A DNA stretch of 64,000 nucleotides from the NCBI GenBank assembly GCA_051710525.1, contig JBPESR010000010.1:38076-102075 (forward strand). The letters are read 5' to 3'. Of the stretch, positions 49,321-59,841 are shown piece by piece. The position numbers and the translations under genes are program-made. The DNA is from Symbiopectobacterium sp051710525 (GTDB taxonomy: Bacteria > Pseudomonadota > Gammaproteobacteria > Enterobacterales > Enterobacteriaceae). Each line of letters starts with the position of its first letter. The stretch's first letter is position 1. The notes beneath the pieces are model-generated. The model had not been told where the DNA came from, ran no database searches, and saw only the letters and a program-made list of their open reading frames with translations.

Positions 49321-49640
49321 ATGGCATATGGCATTTTGCTTTCCCTCTCGCTGTGCCTGGATTTGTGGATGGTGCATACGGCGATCATTAACCGGGGTAT
49401 GCGTGACGTGCCGCGCGCCGCATTTATGATTGGCTTTGGTTCTTGTTTTGGCGATCTGGTTTACGCGGCACTTTCTGCGTTTGGTTTAGCGGTTATCTTT
49501 ACCGCACTGCCGGTACGCTAGGCGCTATGGATTAGTGACGGTGCCATTCTGCTGTGGATGACGTGGAACATGGCGCGCATGGTCTGGTGTGATTATCAGA
49601 CGCAACGATTAACGCCTGTGGGCGCGGATGTGACTGACCT
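49321..49640 (+). pseudogene. LysE-type amino acid exporter, truncated
   Basis: N-terminal half of an RhtB/LysE-family inner-membrane exporter: two hydrophobic stretches and GFGSCFGDLVYAALSAFGLA. A TAG at 49519 follows LPVR; the frame then continues ISDGAILLWMTWNMARM for a short way and the rest of the protein is missing before IS1 copy F. The 140 bases to the IS contain small duplications (CTCCAAA and CTTCTC stretches). Confidence 0.78.
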
Positions 49641-49777
49641 TACAGCAGTAACAAAACGGTTTCGCGGCTACGATTCCCTTCACTCGCTCCCGCTCCAAAC
49701 TCACTTCTCTTCACTGCTCCAAATACCCTTCTCGTAACGTTCCGTAAACTCAACTCACTCCATAATACCATAAGCCT

Positions 49778-50598
49778 GGTCGTGTATTCAATGAGTTGAT
49801 ACAGCATCAAACGTAATACCTCGCGTTCGATGTAAGTGCCGATGAGCCTATCGTGCATTTCGGATGATGTTGAATACCCCATGTCTTACGATTGAGGCGT
49901 TTCAATCGGTTGCGCAGCAACAGATTTTCACGCTCAATACGCTATGTATACAGTTTGCCAACAATGTGTTGTGCTTTTGAAAGTTCGTCGTTGTAAGCCC
50001 TGTAGCCATCAGTGCACCAAAATACCACTCTGAAACCCAGTGCACCAAAATACCACTCTGAAACCCGAGAACAGTCTCAGCAACTTACGCCGTGTTTTCT
50101 TGCTTAGAGAGTCAAATGCATGAGCGATAATCCGCTTCAAACGCGGCTCCCATGCATAACAAAGCCAGCGCTGTCGTTTTTTGTTGCCAACAAATGGCCA
50201 CATTGTTGCCAACAAATGGCCACATCTCATCTACTTCGCAAATCAGTTGAATTTTCGCAAATCAGTTGAATTTGCAGGTTATCCAGTGGCAGCATTGTTA
50301 CATTCCGCGGTGAGAGTTTTTTAAATACCCGAGTTTTTTAAATACCCGAATTATTCATTGCCAAGTCAATGAGTTGGTCTGTCATTCCCGGTTGGCAGGC
50401 ACGATAGGAATAATCGAGCTGGAAGGTGCGTTTACATGACTGACAACGGTAACGCTGATAGCCACTTTTTTGCCATAACCGTGTTTTACAGAGGCTGTCT
50501 GTTCACAAAACGGGCATCTTACATCAACGTTAGCCACTGTATCTCCACATCCAAAACCGGAGAGTTTACACTGTAATCAACTCATTGAATACTTGACC
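49778..50598 (-). mobile_element. IS1-family element, copy F (decayed)
   Basis: About 821 bp with both termini well kept (GGTCGTGTATTCAATGAGTT at 49778 and GGTCAAGTATTCAATGAGTT read from 50598). insB is interrupted by duplications at about 50018-50060, 50176-50220 and 50239-50268, and insA has lost part near 50330. Lies between the LysE-type remnant and arnB. Confidence 0.92.
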
Positions 50599-50921
50599 CG
50601 CCAATGGCTATTATTGATTTTTTATTGATTTTTTAAATAAAACATAAATGAATATATGAAATAAGAAGAGCTGATTGAACTATAATACTGATTGAACTAT
50701 AATATTGATTGAACTATACTATAATACTGATTGAACTATAATAAATAAGAAGAGCTGATTGAACTATCAATTGAATGGTTTAATTAAACGTATTTTAAAC
50801 ACAACTCGGATGAGATGTGTTCAGCGTGTTCATCTGAGTTACATTTAGTAATGTATACCTGTATAATTATTTGTGATGGTTAAAAAACATACGTTTGTTA
50901 TTTTATCACCAGGATGTTGTC
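50599..50921. other. AT-rich spacer with scrambled repeats before arnB
   Basis: No gene. At least five copies of a GATTGAACTATAATA unit (50673-50770) and a repeated AAATAAGAAGAGCT are interleaved, with further duplications such as GATTTTTTATTGATTTTTTA. The arn promoter should lie in the last 150 bases; I cannot identify it. Confidence 0.7.
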
Positions 50922-52289
50922 ATGCTTGATTTTTTTTTTACCTTTTTCTCGCCCTTCTTTGGGCGAGGAAGAGATTGTTGCCGTAAAATGATTGTTGCCG
51001 TAAAATAAGGTCATAATAAGGTCATGTTATCCGGATGGATCACGTCAGGGCCCAAAATCAGCAACTGAAATCAGCAACTGGAAGATGCTTTTTGTGCATT
51101 GACCGGCAACAAGCACGCCATTGCTGTCAGTTCCAGTTCCGCCACGGGCGGGATGCACGTAATCTTGATGGCGCTAGATGGCGGGATGCACGTAATCTTG
51201 ATGGCGCTAGATCTAGATAATGGCGCTAGATCTAGATATTTTCCCTGGCGATGAAGTTTTTCCCTGGCGATCGATGAAGTTTTTCCCTGGCGATCGATGA
51301 AGTTTTTCCCTGGCGATGAAGTGAAAGTGAAGTTTTTCCCTGGCGATGAAGTTATTACCCCCTCTCTGACCTGGGTTTCAACCCTCAACATCTGGGTTTC
51401 AACCCTCAACATGATTGTCTTGCTTGGCGCTGTGCCGGTGATGATAGACGTAGATCGCGATACATTGATGGTTACGCCGGAGGCCATTGCTGCGGCTATC
51501 ACGCCCCGCACGCGCGCCATTATTCCCGTGCATTACGCTGGCACACCCGCCGATATGGACGCGATTCGTGCCATTGGGCATCGTCATGGCATCCCTATTA
51601 TTGAAGATGCGGCTCATGCCGTTGGGGCCGAGTATCGCAGAGCCCCTGTTGGAGCGAAAGGCACTGCGATTTTCTCCTTTCACGCCATCAAAAATATGAC
51701 CTGCGCTGAGGGTGGACTGGTGGTCACCGATGATGACCAGCTTGCCAAGCGTATCCGCAGCCTTAAATTTCACGGCTTTGGCGTGAATGCTTATGACAGA
51801 GTTGCACAGGGACGTGCACCACAGGCAGAAAGGCAGAAGTGATAACACCGGGGTACAAATACAATCTCAGTGATATCCATGCCGCGATTGCGTTAGTGCA
51901 ATTTGGCAAGCTGGCGCACGTTAACCAGCGGCGTCAGGAGATTGCGCAACGCTATTTATCGGCACTTATACGCCATTGCTGCCGCTACGTCAGCCTGAAT
52001 GGCCCCATCACCACGCTTGGCACCTGTTTATTTTGCGTGTGGATACTAACGTTGTGGTATTTCACGCGATGCGTTAATGACTGCACTGCAAGCGCGAGGG
52101 ATTGGCACTGGCCTGCATTTTCGCGCCGTTCATACCCAGAAATATTACCATGAGCGTTTTCCCGCACTTGAACTTCCTCATACGGAGTGGAATAGCGAAC
52201 GCCTGTTATCCATTCCCCTGTTTACGGATATGACTTATGACGACACATCACGCGTTATTGATGCGCTGCTCGAACTTGTCTGCGGTTAA
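50922..52289 (+). pseudogene. arnB: UDP-Ara4O aminotransferase ArnB, broken
   Basis: PLP-dependent aminotransferase for L-Ara4N synthesis. Start ATG at 50922 after AGGATG; MLDF then indels, LGEEEIVAVK, LSGWITSGPKNQQLE. The most damaged part is 50980-51352, full of stacked duplications. The middle is well kept in one frame (ITPSLTWVSTLN, EDAAHAVGAEY, KGTAIFSFHAIKN with the PLP lysine), then PGYKYNLSDIHAAIALVQ and the C-terminus WNSERLLSIPLFTDMT follow after frameshifts. First gene of arnBCADTEF. Confidence 0.94.
51239..51352 (+). repeat. Five stacked copies of an 18-22-bp unit in arnB
   Basis: TTTCCCTGGCGATGAAG-type units occur five times between 51239 and 51352, two with an extra CGAT and one with an inserted GTGAAAG. 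The intact gene needs one copy (FPGDEV). It is preceded by duplications at about 51055-51080 and 51142-51232, so this is the densest repeat region in the window. Confidence 0.92.
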
Positions 52290-52290
52290 T

Positions 52291-53285
52291 ATGTTCACCT
52301 TTCCTCCGATAAAAAAAGTCTCCATTGTCATCCCAGTGTTCAATGAGCAAGAGAGCCTGCCCGCGCTTATTCAGTGCACGGTGGCTACCTGTGAGACGTT
52401 GAGTAAGGACTATGAGATTGTACTGGTTAATGATGACAGCAATGACAACTCAGCGCGACTGATAGCGCAATCCAGCGAAATGCGAGATAGCCACGTGATA
52501 GCCGTATTGCTCAACCGGAATTACGGTCAGCATGCTGCGATCATGGCGGGATTTAGTCATGTCCGGGCGATTTGATCATCACGCTGGATGCCGATCTCCA
52601 GAATCCACCGGAAGATATCCCGCGTCTGGTGGCAAAGGCCGATGAAGGCTATGATGTGGTGGGCACGGTACGCCAAAACCTTCAGGATAGCCTGTTTCGC
52701 AAAATGTCATCGCGCCTGATAAACCGTTTTATCCAGCGTACCACTGGCAAGGTCATGGGCGATGATTATGGCTGTATGCTGCGCGCTTATCGACGCCATA
52801 TCGTCGATGCCATGTTGACCTGCCACGAACGCAGCACATTTATCCCTATCCTTGCCAATATCTTCGCGCGTAAAGCGACGGAGATTCCTGTCAAGCACGC
52901 CGAACGCTTGCACGGTGATTCCAAGTACAGCGTGATCAGTTTGATCAGCCTGATGTATGACCTGGTGACCTGCCTGACCACGACGCCTTTACGTCTGCTC
53001 AGCATGATAGGTAGCGCCATCGCGCTTTCAGGGTTCTTGCTGACCTTTGTGCTGGTGGCGTTGCGTCTGGTATTTGGGCCTGAATGGGCAGCTGAGGGCG
53101 TTTTTATGCTGTTTGCCTTTCTGTTCAGTTTTATCGGCGCGCAGTTCGTGGGGATGGGGATACTCGGTGAATATATTGGCCGTATTTACAACGATGTGCG
53201 TGCTCGCCCTCGTTATTTTGTGCAACGCGTCGTTAAGGGGGAGACCAGCAAAGACGAGACTCACCAAGAAAGTAATGTGAAATGA
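52291..53285 (+). pseudogene. arnC: Undecaprenyl-phosphate Ara4FN transferase ArnC, one frameshift
   Basis: GT2-family enzyme that moves 4-formamido-arabinose to undecaprenyl phosphate. MFTFPPIKKVSIVIPVFNEQ, LVNDDSNDNS and NYGQHAAIMAGFSHVR end in a stop at 52575. Adding one G at about 52568 restores RGDLIITLDADLQNPPEDIP and the rest, including two C-terminal membrane helices, is clean to 53285. This single-base loss in a G run is the only defect found; it could also be a sequencing error. ATG overlaps the end of arnB closely. Confidence 0.92.
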
Positions 53286-55314
53286 ATACCGTTGTTTTTG
53301 CTTACCATGATATGGGATGCGTTGGCATCAATGCCTTGCTGGCCTCTGGCTAAATGCCTTGCTGGCCTCTGGCTATCACATCAGTGCTATTTTCACCCAT
53401 GCGAACACGCCCGGTGAAAATCCTTTTTTTGGCTCAGTGGCTCGTATTGCCGCCAAAATGGGTATTCCTGTCTATACACCGGAAGATGTGAACCACCCGT
53501 TGTGGCGTGAACGCATTCGCGCGCTCGCACCGCAGGCCATTTTTTCTTTCTATTACCGCCGCGTGCTGAGTGACGCGATTTTGCAGTGCGCACCCTTAGG
53601 GGCGTTTAACCTGCATGGCTCGCTATTGCCGCAATACCGTGGCCGTGCACCGCTGAATTGGGTATTGGTTAACGGAGAGACGTAGACGGGCGTCACGCTG
53701 CATCGAATAACGTCAGAACCCGATGCGGGCCCGATTGTTGCGCAACAGCGGGTCGATATCGCCCCAGATGACAATGCCCCTGGTTTGCACCATAAACTGT
53801 GCGAATGCGCAGACAGCCTGTTACTTACGCGATATCCTGCCAGTGATTAAATCCGGTAACTATCCGCAGCAGGAACAGGATCACGCACAGGCCAGCTATG
53901 TCACCCGGAGAACTCTGGAGGCGGGGCGGATGGACTGGTCGCGGTCCGCAAATGAATTGCACAACCTGGTGCGTGCGGTCACGGATCCCTGGCCGGGCGC
54001 CTTTTGTTATGCCGGTGTGACACGCTTGACGGTGTGGTCCTCCTGTTTGCGACAGGATTTCCCTTGCGCGCCGAGTGGAACAGTGTTGTCGGTTTCACCG
54101 CTGGTGGTTGCCTGCGGCAGCGATGCGCTGGAGATTGTCACCGGGCAGAGTGCCAACAGCATGTTTATGGCGGGTGAGCAACTGGCACAAACCGTGGGCA
54201 TGGTGGAAGGGGCTAGACTCAATGCCTGCTTGCCGTGCCAACCCAAACGCGTGCGGGTGTTGATCCTCGGGGTAAACGGTTTTATCGGCAACCACCTGAC
54301 GGAGCGATTGCTGCAAGATGAAAATTACGAAGTCTACGGCCTGGATATCGGTTCCGATGCCATTGCCCGTTTCCTGCTTAACCCGCGTTTTTACTTTGTT
54401 GAAGGAGATATCACCATCCACTCGGAGTGGATTGAGTATCACATCAAAAAATGTGATGTCATTCTGCCGCTGGTCGCTATTGCCACGCCGATTGAATACA
54501 CGCTATTGCCACGCCGATTGAATACACGCGCAATCCGCTGCGGGTGTTCGAGCTGGATTTCGAAGCAAACCTGAAAATCGTGCGTAGTTGCGTCAAGCAC
54601 CAGAAACGCATCATCTTCCCTTCCACCTCTGAAGTGTACGGGATGTGCAGCGATAAGGTGTTCGATGAAGATCGCTCGTCGCTGGTGGTTGGGCCGATTA
54701 ACAAACAGCGTTGGATCTATTCGGTATCGAAGCAACTGCTGGATCGGGTTATCTGGGCATACGGCGAGAAGCATGGGTTACGTTTTACGCTGTTCCGTCC
54801 TTTTAACTGGATGGGACCACGGCTTGATAGCTTGGATGCCGCCCGGATCGGCAGTTCGCGTGCTATTACTCAATTGATCCTGAATCTGGTGGAAGGATCG
54901 CCCATCAAACTGATTGATGGAGGTGAACAGAAGCGCTGTTTTACCGATATCAACGACGGCATCGAGGCGTTATTCCGTATCATTGAAAATCGTGACAACT
55001 CCTGTGACGGGCGAATTATCAATATCGGTAACCCGAAAAACGAGGCCAGCATCCGCGAGCTCGCGGAGATGTTGCTAGAAAGTTTTGAACGCCATCCGCT
55101 TCGGCACATGTACCCGCCGTTTGTTGGCATGCGCGTGGTGGAAAGTGGCAGTTACTACGGCAAAGGCTATCAGGATGTGGAACATCGTAAACCGAGCATC
55201 GCCAATGCGCGCCGCCTTTTAGGATGGGAGCCACAGGTCGAGCTCCGCCAGACGATTGACGAAACGTTGGACTTTTTCCTGTGTACTCACCCTTCACCAA
55301 ATTCCACCCCATGA
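53282..55314 (+). pseudogene. arnA: Bifunctional ArnA (formyltransferase/decarboxylase), broken
   Basis: Two-domain enzyme. The N-terminal formyltransferase (MNTVVFAYHDMGCVGINALL, FNLHGSLLPQYRGRAPLNWV) has a 23-bp duplication at 53330-53375 and a TAG at 53684 in NGET-stop-TGVTLHR, then a frameshift near 53800. The C-terminal UDP-glucuronate decarboxylase (VLILGVNGFIGNHLTERLL, IFPSTSEVYGM, IYSVSKQLLDRVIWAYG) has a 26-bp duplication at 54475-54526; downstream it is open to 55314. The stop overlaps the arnD start (ATGA). Confidence 0.95.
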
Positions 55315-56231
55315 AACGTGTCGGGCTGCGTATTGATGTCGACACCTGGCGCGGTACGCGAGTGGGTATGCCGCGCCTGTTAGAGATGTTGGAACAACAC
55401 GGGGTTCAAGTAAGCGTTTTTTTCAGCGTTGGGCCAGATAATATGGGACGTCACCTTTGGCGTCTGGCCAAACCGGCTTTTTTGTGGAAGATGCTGCGCT
55501 CCAAGGCAGTTTCATTGTATGGATGGGACATCCTGCTGGCGGGGACTGCCTGGCCGGGCCGTTTGATTGGGCGCAGTAATACGGACCTCATGCGACAAAC
55601 GGCGTGTACCCACGAGGTGGGGCTTCATGCTTGGGATCACTTTGCCTGGCAAACCTGGGCGGGCATTTGGAACCCGGCACAGTTACATCGCCATATTGCG
55701 CTGGGCAAGACCGCGCTGGAGGATCTGCTGGGTCAGGCTGTCACCTGCTCCGCCGTGGCCGGATGGCGGGCAGATCAGCGTGTCATTGAGGCTAAGCAGT
55801 GCTTTGGTTTCCGCTACAACAGCGATTGTCGCGGCAGCACACCATTTCGGCCTCATCTGGCAGATGGCACATTAGGTACCGTTCAGATCCCGGTTTCACT
55901 GCCCACCTGGGATGAGGTTATCGGCTCCACCGTGCAACAACAGCAGTTCAACCGCTATTTGCTCAACGCCATGCACAGCGTGCGAGGGACACCGGTGTAT
56001 ACTGTGCACGCTGAGGTGGAGGGCATCGCCTTCCAGCGGAAATTTTCGGCATTGCTCTCCATGGCGCATCTTGAAGGACTTCAGTTTTGTCCTCTGGGGG
56101 CGTTGCTTCCTGAATCCGAGGCAGATTTGCCCGTTGGGCACGTTGTGCGCCACGCCATTGACGGGCGGGAAGGATGGTTAGGCTGTCAACAGTGGTTGAG
56201 TAGCCAACACCATCAGGTCGGTCAGTCATGA
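55311..56231 (+). CDS. arnD: Ara4FN deformylase ArnD
   Basis: Polysaccharide-deacetylase-fold enzyme that removes the formyl group from undecaprenyl-phosphate-Ara4FN. The roughly 306-aa frame has RVGLRIDVDTWRGT (first metal motif), EVGLHAWDHFAWQ (His-x3-His-like metal motif) and AVAGWRADQRVIEAK. It is open throughout while every other arn gene is broken, so it is probably not functional in its pathway and simply has not yet been hit (inference). ATG overlaps the arnA stop. Confidence 0.9.
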   Translation: MKRVGLRIDVDTWRGTRVGMPRLLEMLEQHGVQVSVFFSVGPDNMGRHLWRLAKPAFLWKMLRSKAVSLYGWDILLAGTAWPGRLIGRSNTDLMRQTACTHEVGLHAWDHFAWQTWAGIWNPAQLHRHIALGKTALEDLLGQAVTCSAVAGWRADQRVIEAKQCFGFRYNSDCRGSTPFRPHLADGTLGTVQIPVSLPTWDEVIGSTVQQQQFNRYLLNAMHSVRGTPVYTVHAEVEGIAFQRKFSALLSMAHLEGLQFCPLGALLPESEADLPVGHVVRHAIDGREGWLGCQQWLSSQHHQVGQS

Positions 56232-57918
56232 AAGCAGTAAATTACACGCTCACATTGGTCGCTTTGTGGGCACTCTACTATGTTATTCCCATTGAATACC
56301 GCTTGCTCTGGCAGCCGGATGAAACCCGCTATGCAGAAATCAGCCGTGGCTTGCTGGCCTCGGGGGATTGGGCGGTGCCGCGATTTTTAGGTATTCGCTA
56401 CTTTGAAAAACCAATAGCAGGTTACTGGATCAACAATCTCGGTCAATGGCTTTTTGGTCATTCCAACTTCGCGGTGCGTGCGGGAGTAATATTCTCCTCG
56501 TCGCTGACCGCTTGTTTGGTAGCATGGCTCTCCTGGCGGATCTGGCGGGACAAACGTACTGCACTGGCGGCGGTAATCTACCTTTCTTGCTTGCTGGTCT
56601 ACGGCGTCGGGACTTACGCCGTGCTCGATCCTATGCTCGCGCTGTGGCTCTCGCTCGCCATGTGCAATTTCTGGTATGCCGCTGAATCCAAGTCCGTGAG
56701 CAAAAAGGCCATTGGGTATCTGGTGCTGGGGATGGCTTGTGGCATGGGGTGATGACTAAAGGCTTTTTGGCGCTGGCGGTACCTGTTATTAGCGTGCTGC
56801 CGTGGGTGGCAGAAAAGAAACAGTGGAAATCGCTGTTGATATATGGACCGTTGGCCGTGTTAAGTGCGGCGGCGGTGACATTGCCTTGGGCGCTCGCTAA
56901 CCATTGAAGAGCGTGAACCAACGTTCTGCCACTACTTTTTTTGGGTAGAGCATATCCAGCGTTTTGCGGAGGAAGGTGCACAGCACCAAGCACCGTTTTG
57001 GTATTACCTGCCGCTGTTTCTGCTGGGCGCGTTACCCTGGCTGGGGTTCCTACTAGGAGCGTTGCGCCAAGGCTGGCGAGACAGGAAAATGAACAGCGGG
57101 CTGATCTATTTGCTGGGCTGGACTCTCATGCCGCTGCTGTTTTTCAGCCTCGCGAAGGGAAAATTACTGACCTATATACTGCATTACTGACCTATATACT
57201 GCCATGCTACGCGCCGCTGGCGGCGTTGCTGGCGCATAATGTGCTGGGTGCTGCCCGCGAGGGTGCCAAAGCGTTGCGTGCCAACGCACTTATCAATATG
57301 CTGTTTGGTGTTATAGGGCTGCTGGCTGTGGTGCTGGTTTTGGCACCTCATCGGTTGGCGAGCTATCCGCTCTATACACGGCAGGAATATGGCAAGATGC
57401 TGGCTGCAGCGGTGATATTTCTCTTCTGGGCGTTGATCGGGAGCCTGTTGCTTGTGCAACCGCGTAACCGCTGGGCCTGCGCGGCACTGTGTCCGTTGGC
57501 ATTGGCGCTGCTGGTTGGCGCTGCCATTCCCGATCGGGTGGAGAATGCTAAACAACCGCAGGCGATGATTGAGCCGGCTCATGCGCAACTGCAAGCGAGT
57601 CGCTATGTGCTTTCCAACAGCGTAGGGGTTGCCTCGGCTATTGCCTGGGAGTTGCAGCGTGACAATATTTTTCTCTATAGCCGTCGTGGTGAGCTGGCCT
57701 GGGGGTTGGCGTTTGAGGATAGCGCAGAACGGTTTGTTTCTGAGGACGCCTTCCCAGGCTGGCTCGCGGTTCACCGTCAACAGGGCAATATTACGCTGAT
57801 GCTACTGCTGGACGACGACAGGACGACGATACATGCGTTGCCAACGCCGGACTGTGTCTATCAGCGAGGACGCTTTACCGTTGTCGAGTATCACGCGCAA
57901 GAGTATCACGTGCAATGA
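56228..57918 (+). pseudogene. arnT: L-Ara4N lipid A transferase ArnT, broken
   Basis: Inner-membrane glycosyltransferase that adds L-Ara4N to lipid A. MKAVNYTLTLVALWALYYVI, QPDETRYAEISRGLLASGDW (catalytic Asp-Glu loop) and FEKPIAGYW are clear. One base is lost in a G run near 56749 (GMG then VMTKGFLAL), another shift lies near 56905, and a 20-bp duplication at 57163-57202 precedes the soluble C-terminal domain. The end has a further short duplication (AGTATCACG, 57887-57908). Confidence 0.94.
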
Positions 57919-58241
57919 GTGCATGGTTGGGGGTTTTGCTGGTCAGCATGCTGAGCTGCATGGGGCAGATGTGTCAAAAACAGGCGGCTGGCGCGGTTCA
58001 TCCTGCCTATGCAGCGCGATGGCTGAGCGTTTCTCTGCTGCTACTGGCGCTTGCGTTATTGCTGTGGCTAGTCGTACTGCAATAGCTTCCTGTTGGTATT
58101 GCCTATCCGATGTTGAGTCTGAATCTGGTCTGGATCACGCTGGCCGCACGTTGGATTTGGCAGGAGCCTATTGGTTGGCGGCATAGCCTCGGCATTTTGT
58201 TTATCATCTCGGGCGTCGTTTCGCTCGGTGTTACGGCTTAA
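57915..58241 (+). pseudogene. arnE: ArnE flippase subunit, nonsense
   Basis: Small four-helix EmrE-like subunit that with ArnF flips undecaprenyl-phosphate-Ara4N. MSAWLGVLLVSMLSCMGQMC QKQA is followed by a TAG at codon 57 (58083), after LLWLVVLQ; the same frame then continues LPVGIAYPMLSLNLVWITLA to 58241. Only this nonsense codon disrupts it. Confidence 0.93.
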
Positions 58242-58256
58242 CGTGGAGGCGATAGC

Positions 58257-58645
58257 ATGGGATATCTAGCGGTGTGCCTCAGCGTCATGTTGGTCAGCAT
58301 CGCGCAGTTGGCGATTAAATACGCCCTGTCCGGATTGCCACCGGTATGGTTGATATGCATACCGTGGGACGGCACAGCGTGCCAGTGGCTGCTGCTTACC
58401 GCTGGGCTGTGGTGTTACGTGCTGTCGCTAATTGTCTGGCAATTAGCGTTACAGCGTCTGGCGCTGGGAAAGCCTACGCATTTTTGAGCCTGAGCTATGT
58501 GCTGGTGTGGCTTGGTTCGCTTCTCTTACCCGACTATTCAGAGCATTTTTCATGGCTGGCGTGCATCGGCGTGTTCGCCATTATGGTGGGCGTATTGTTG
58601 GTCTGCTGGCCGGAACATGAAGAGAAAACCTCTACCTCGTCATAG
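58257..58645 (+). pseudogene. arnF: ArnF flippase subunit, frameshifted
   Basis: MGYLAVCLSVMLVSIAQLAI ... LIVWQLALQRLALGK ends at 58487 because one base is missing near 58468. The next frame continues AKAYAFLSLSYVLVWLGSLL LPDYSEHFSW to 58645. Last gene of the arn operon. Confidence 0.92.
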
Positions 58646-58800
58646 CGCAAGAGTCATTGGGCTCAAAAAACAAACATTTTCATGTGTAATTTCTTGTCAT
58701 TCTTATCGCAATAACACTGTGTGAGATAGGCCATAGCATCCATACCGTAAATCGTAAATAATACAAAACCGTTATGAATAGGAATATACCCGTCATATGA

Positions 58801-58816
58801 CTTTGTTGAATAAATC
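58801..58816 (+). mobile_element. End remnant of an IS5/IS903-type element
   Basis: CTTTGTTGAATAAATC equals 16 of the 18 bases of the terminal repeat of the element at 34776-35547. No transposase sequence is attached; it is followed directly by IS1 copy G. Confidence 0.55.
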
Positions 58817-58817
58817 A

Positions 58818-59182
58818 GGTCAAGTATTCAATGAGTTGATTACAGTGTAATCTCTCCGGTTTTGGATGTGGAGATACAGTGGCTAACGTTGATGTAAGAT
58901 GCCCGTTTTGTGAACAGACGGTCTCTGTAAAAAACACGGTTATAGCAAAAGTACCCATCAGCGTTACCGTTGTCAGTCATGTAAACGCACCTTCCAGCTC
59001 GATTATTCCTATCGTGCCTGCCAACCGGCAATGACAGACCAATTCATTGACTTGGCAATGAATAATGCGGTATCCGTGACACTGCTAGGGCGTTACATAT
59101 TAGTATCAATGCCGTCGTGCGTATAGTATCAATAATGCCGTCGTGCGTACTTTTTTTTTGCAAAGTGGATGAGATGTGGCCA
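58818..59182 (+). mobile_element. IS1-family element, copy G (3'-truncated)
   Basis: Perfect left terminus (GGTCAAGTATTCAATGAGTT). It includes insA and the very start of insB (AAGTGGATGAGATGTGGCCA) and then ends in alcohol dehydrogenase sequence at about 59183. Duplications near 59100-59142. About 470 bp of the element are lost. Confidence 0.88.
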
Positions 59183-59841
59183 TTGATCAGCGCGGCATTG
59201 ATCAAACGCGTGCGCTATTGCTCAACGTCATTGGCACTAATATTCAATTCACGCAGCGTTACCGGGCGTTACCGGGATACCTAAACGTTGGTTTAGCAAG
59301 CGAATTTATCGGATAACTGCTAGATACGCGTGTGTTGATCGCCCTGTTTGATGCCCGCTAACGCTGCACAGCGCGCGTAGCGTTAGCGTGTGGCATCACT
59401 GCCGGTGGCTGCGTTGTAATCTGATCAACAGAGGGAGCAGCATGGCGTTAATCTTGCCGTGGGTAATGTGGAACACGCCGTCCAGAGCGTGTGCTAAATT
59501 GTGCACCAGCTCCAATCCTGTGGTGCTGAACGCCATGCCCCGCCATGCAAGAGGCTTGTGCATTTTAATGGCTTGCGGCTGCCCCAGCGTGCAGCACGTT
59601 AACATCATGGTCGGGTTTGACCCCGCTATAGATACTAATTGCGCGCCTGTGGCATGTGGCATAAAACTAATTGCGCGCCTGTGGCATGTGGCATAAAACC
59701 GGCGAGATAATCGGTTTTGTCGGATTTTGCCATAAAGCCATCAGTGACAATGGCGCCTGTTTTATGGTTATAGGCGCGTAAGGCTTCCATTGCCGTGTCA
59801 CCGAAATAGACGCGCGGCATGGAAAACACAGGAATATTCAT
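59183..59841 (-). pseudogene. Iron-containing alcohol dehydrogenase, broken
   Basis: Starts MNIPVFSMPRVYFGDTAMEA and keeps GAIVTDGFMAKSDKTD; most of the NAD-binding half is missing. The metal-binding half is seen as WRGMAFSTTGLELVHNLAHA LDGVFHITHGKINAMLLP (family signature with iron-ligand histidines). A duplication at about 59631-59690 and frameshifts break it. It is truncated at its 3' end near IS1 copy G. Family (group III alcohol dehydrogenases) is clear; the substrate is not. Confidence 0.85.

Noticed and set aside
50922..58645. A novel biosynthetic cluster
   Set aside because: All genes match the known arnBCADTEF lipid A modification operon in the usual order.
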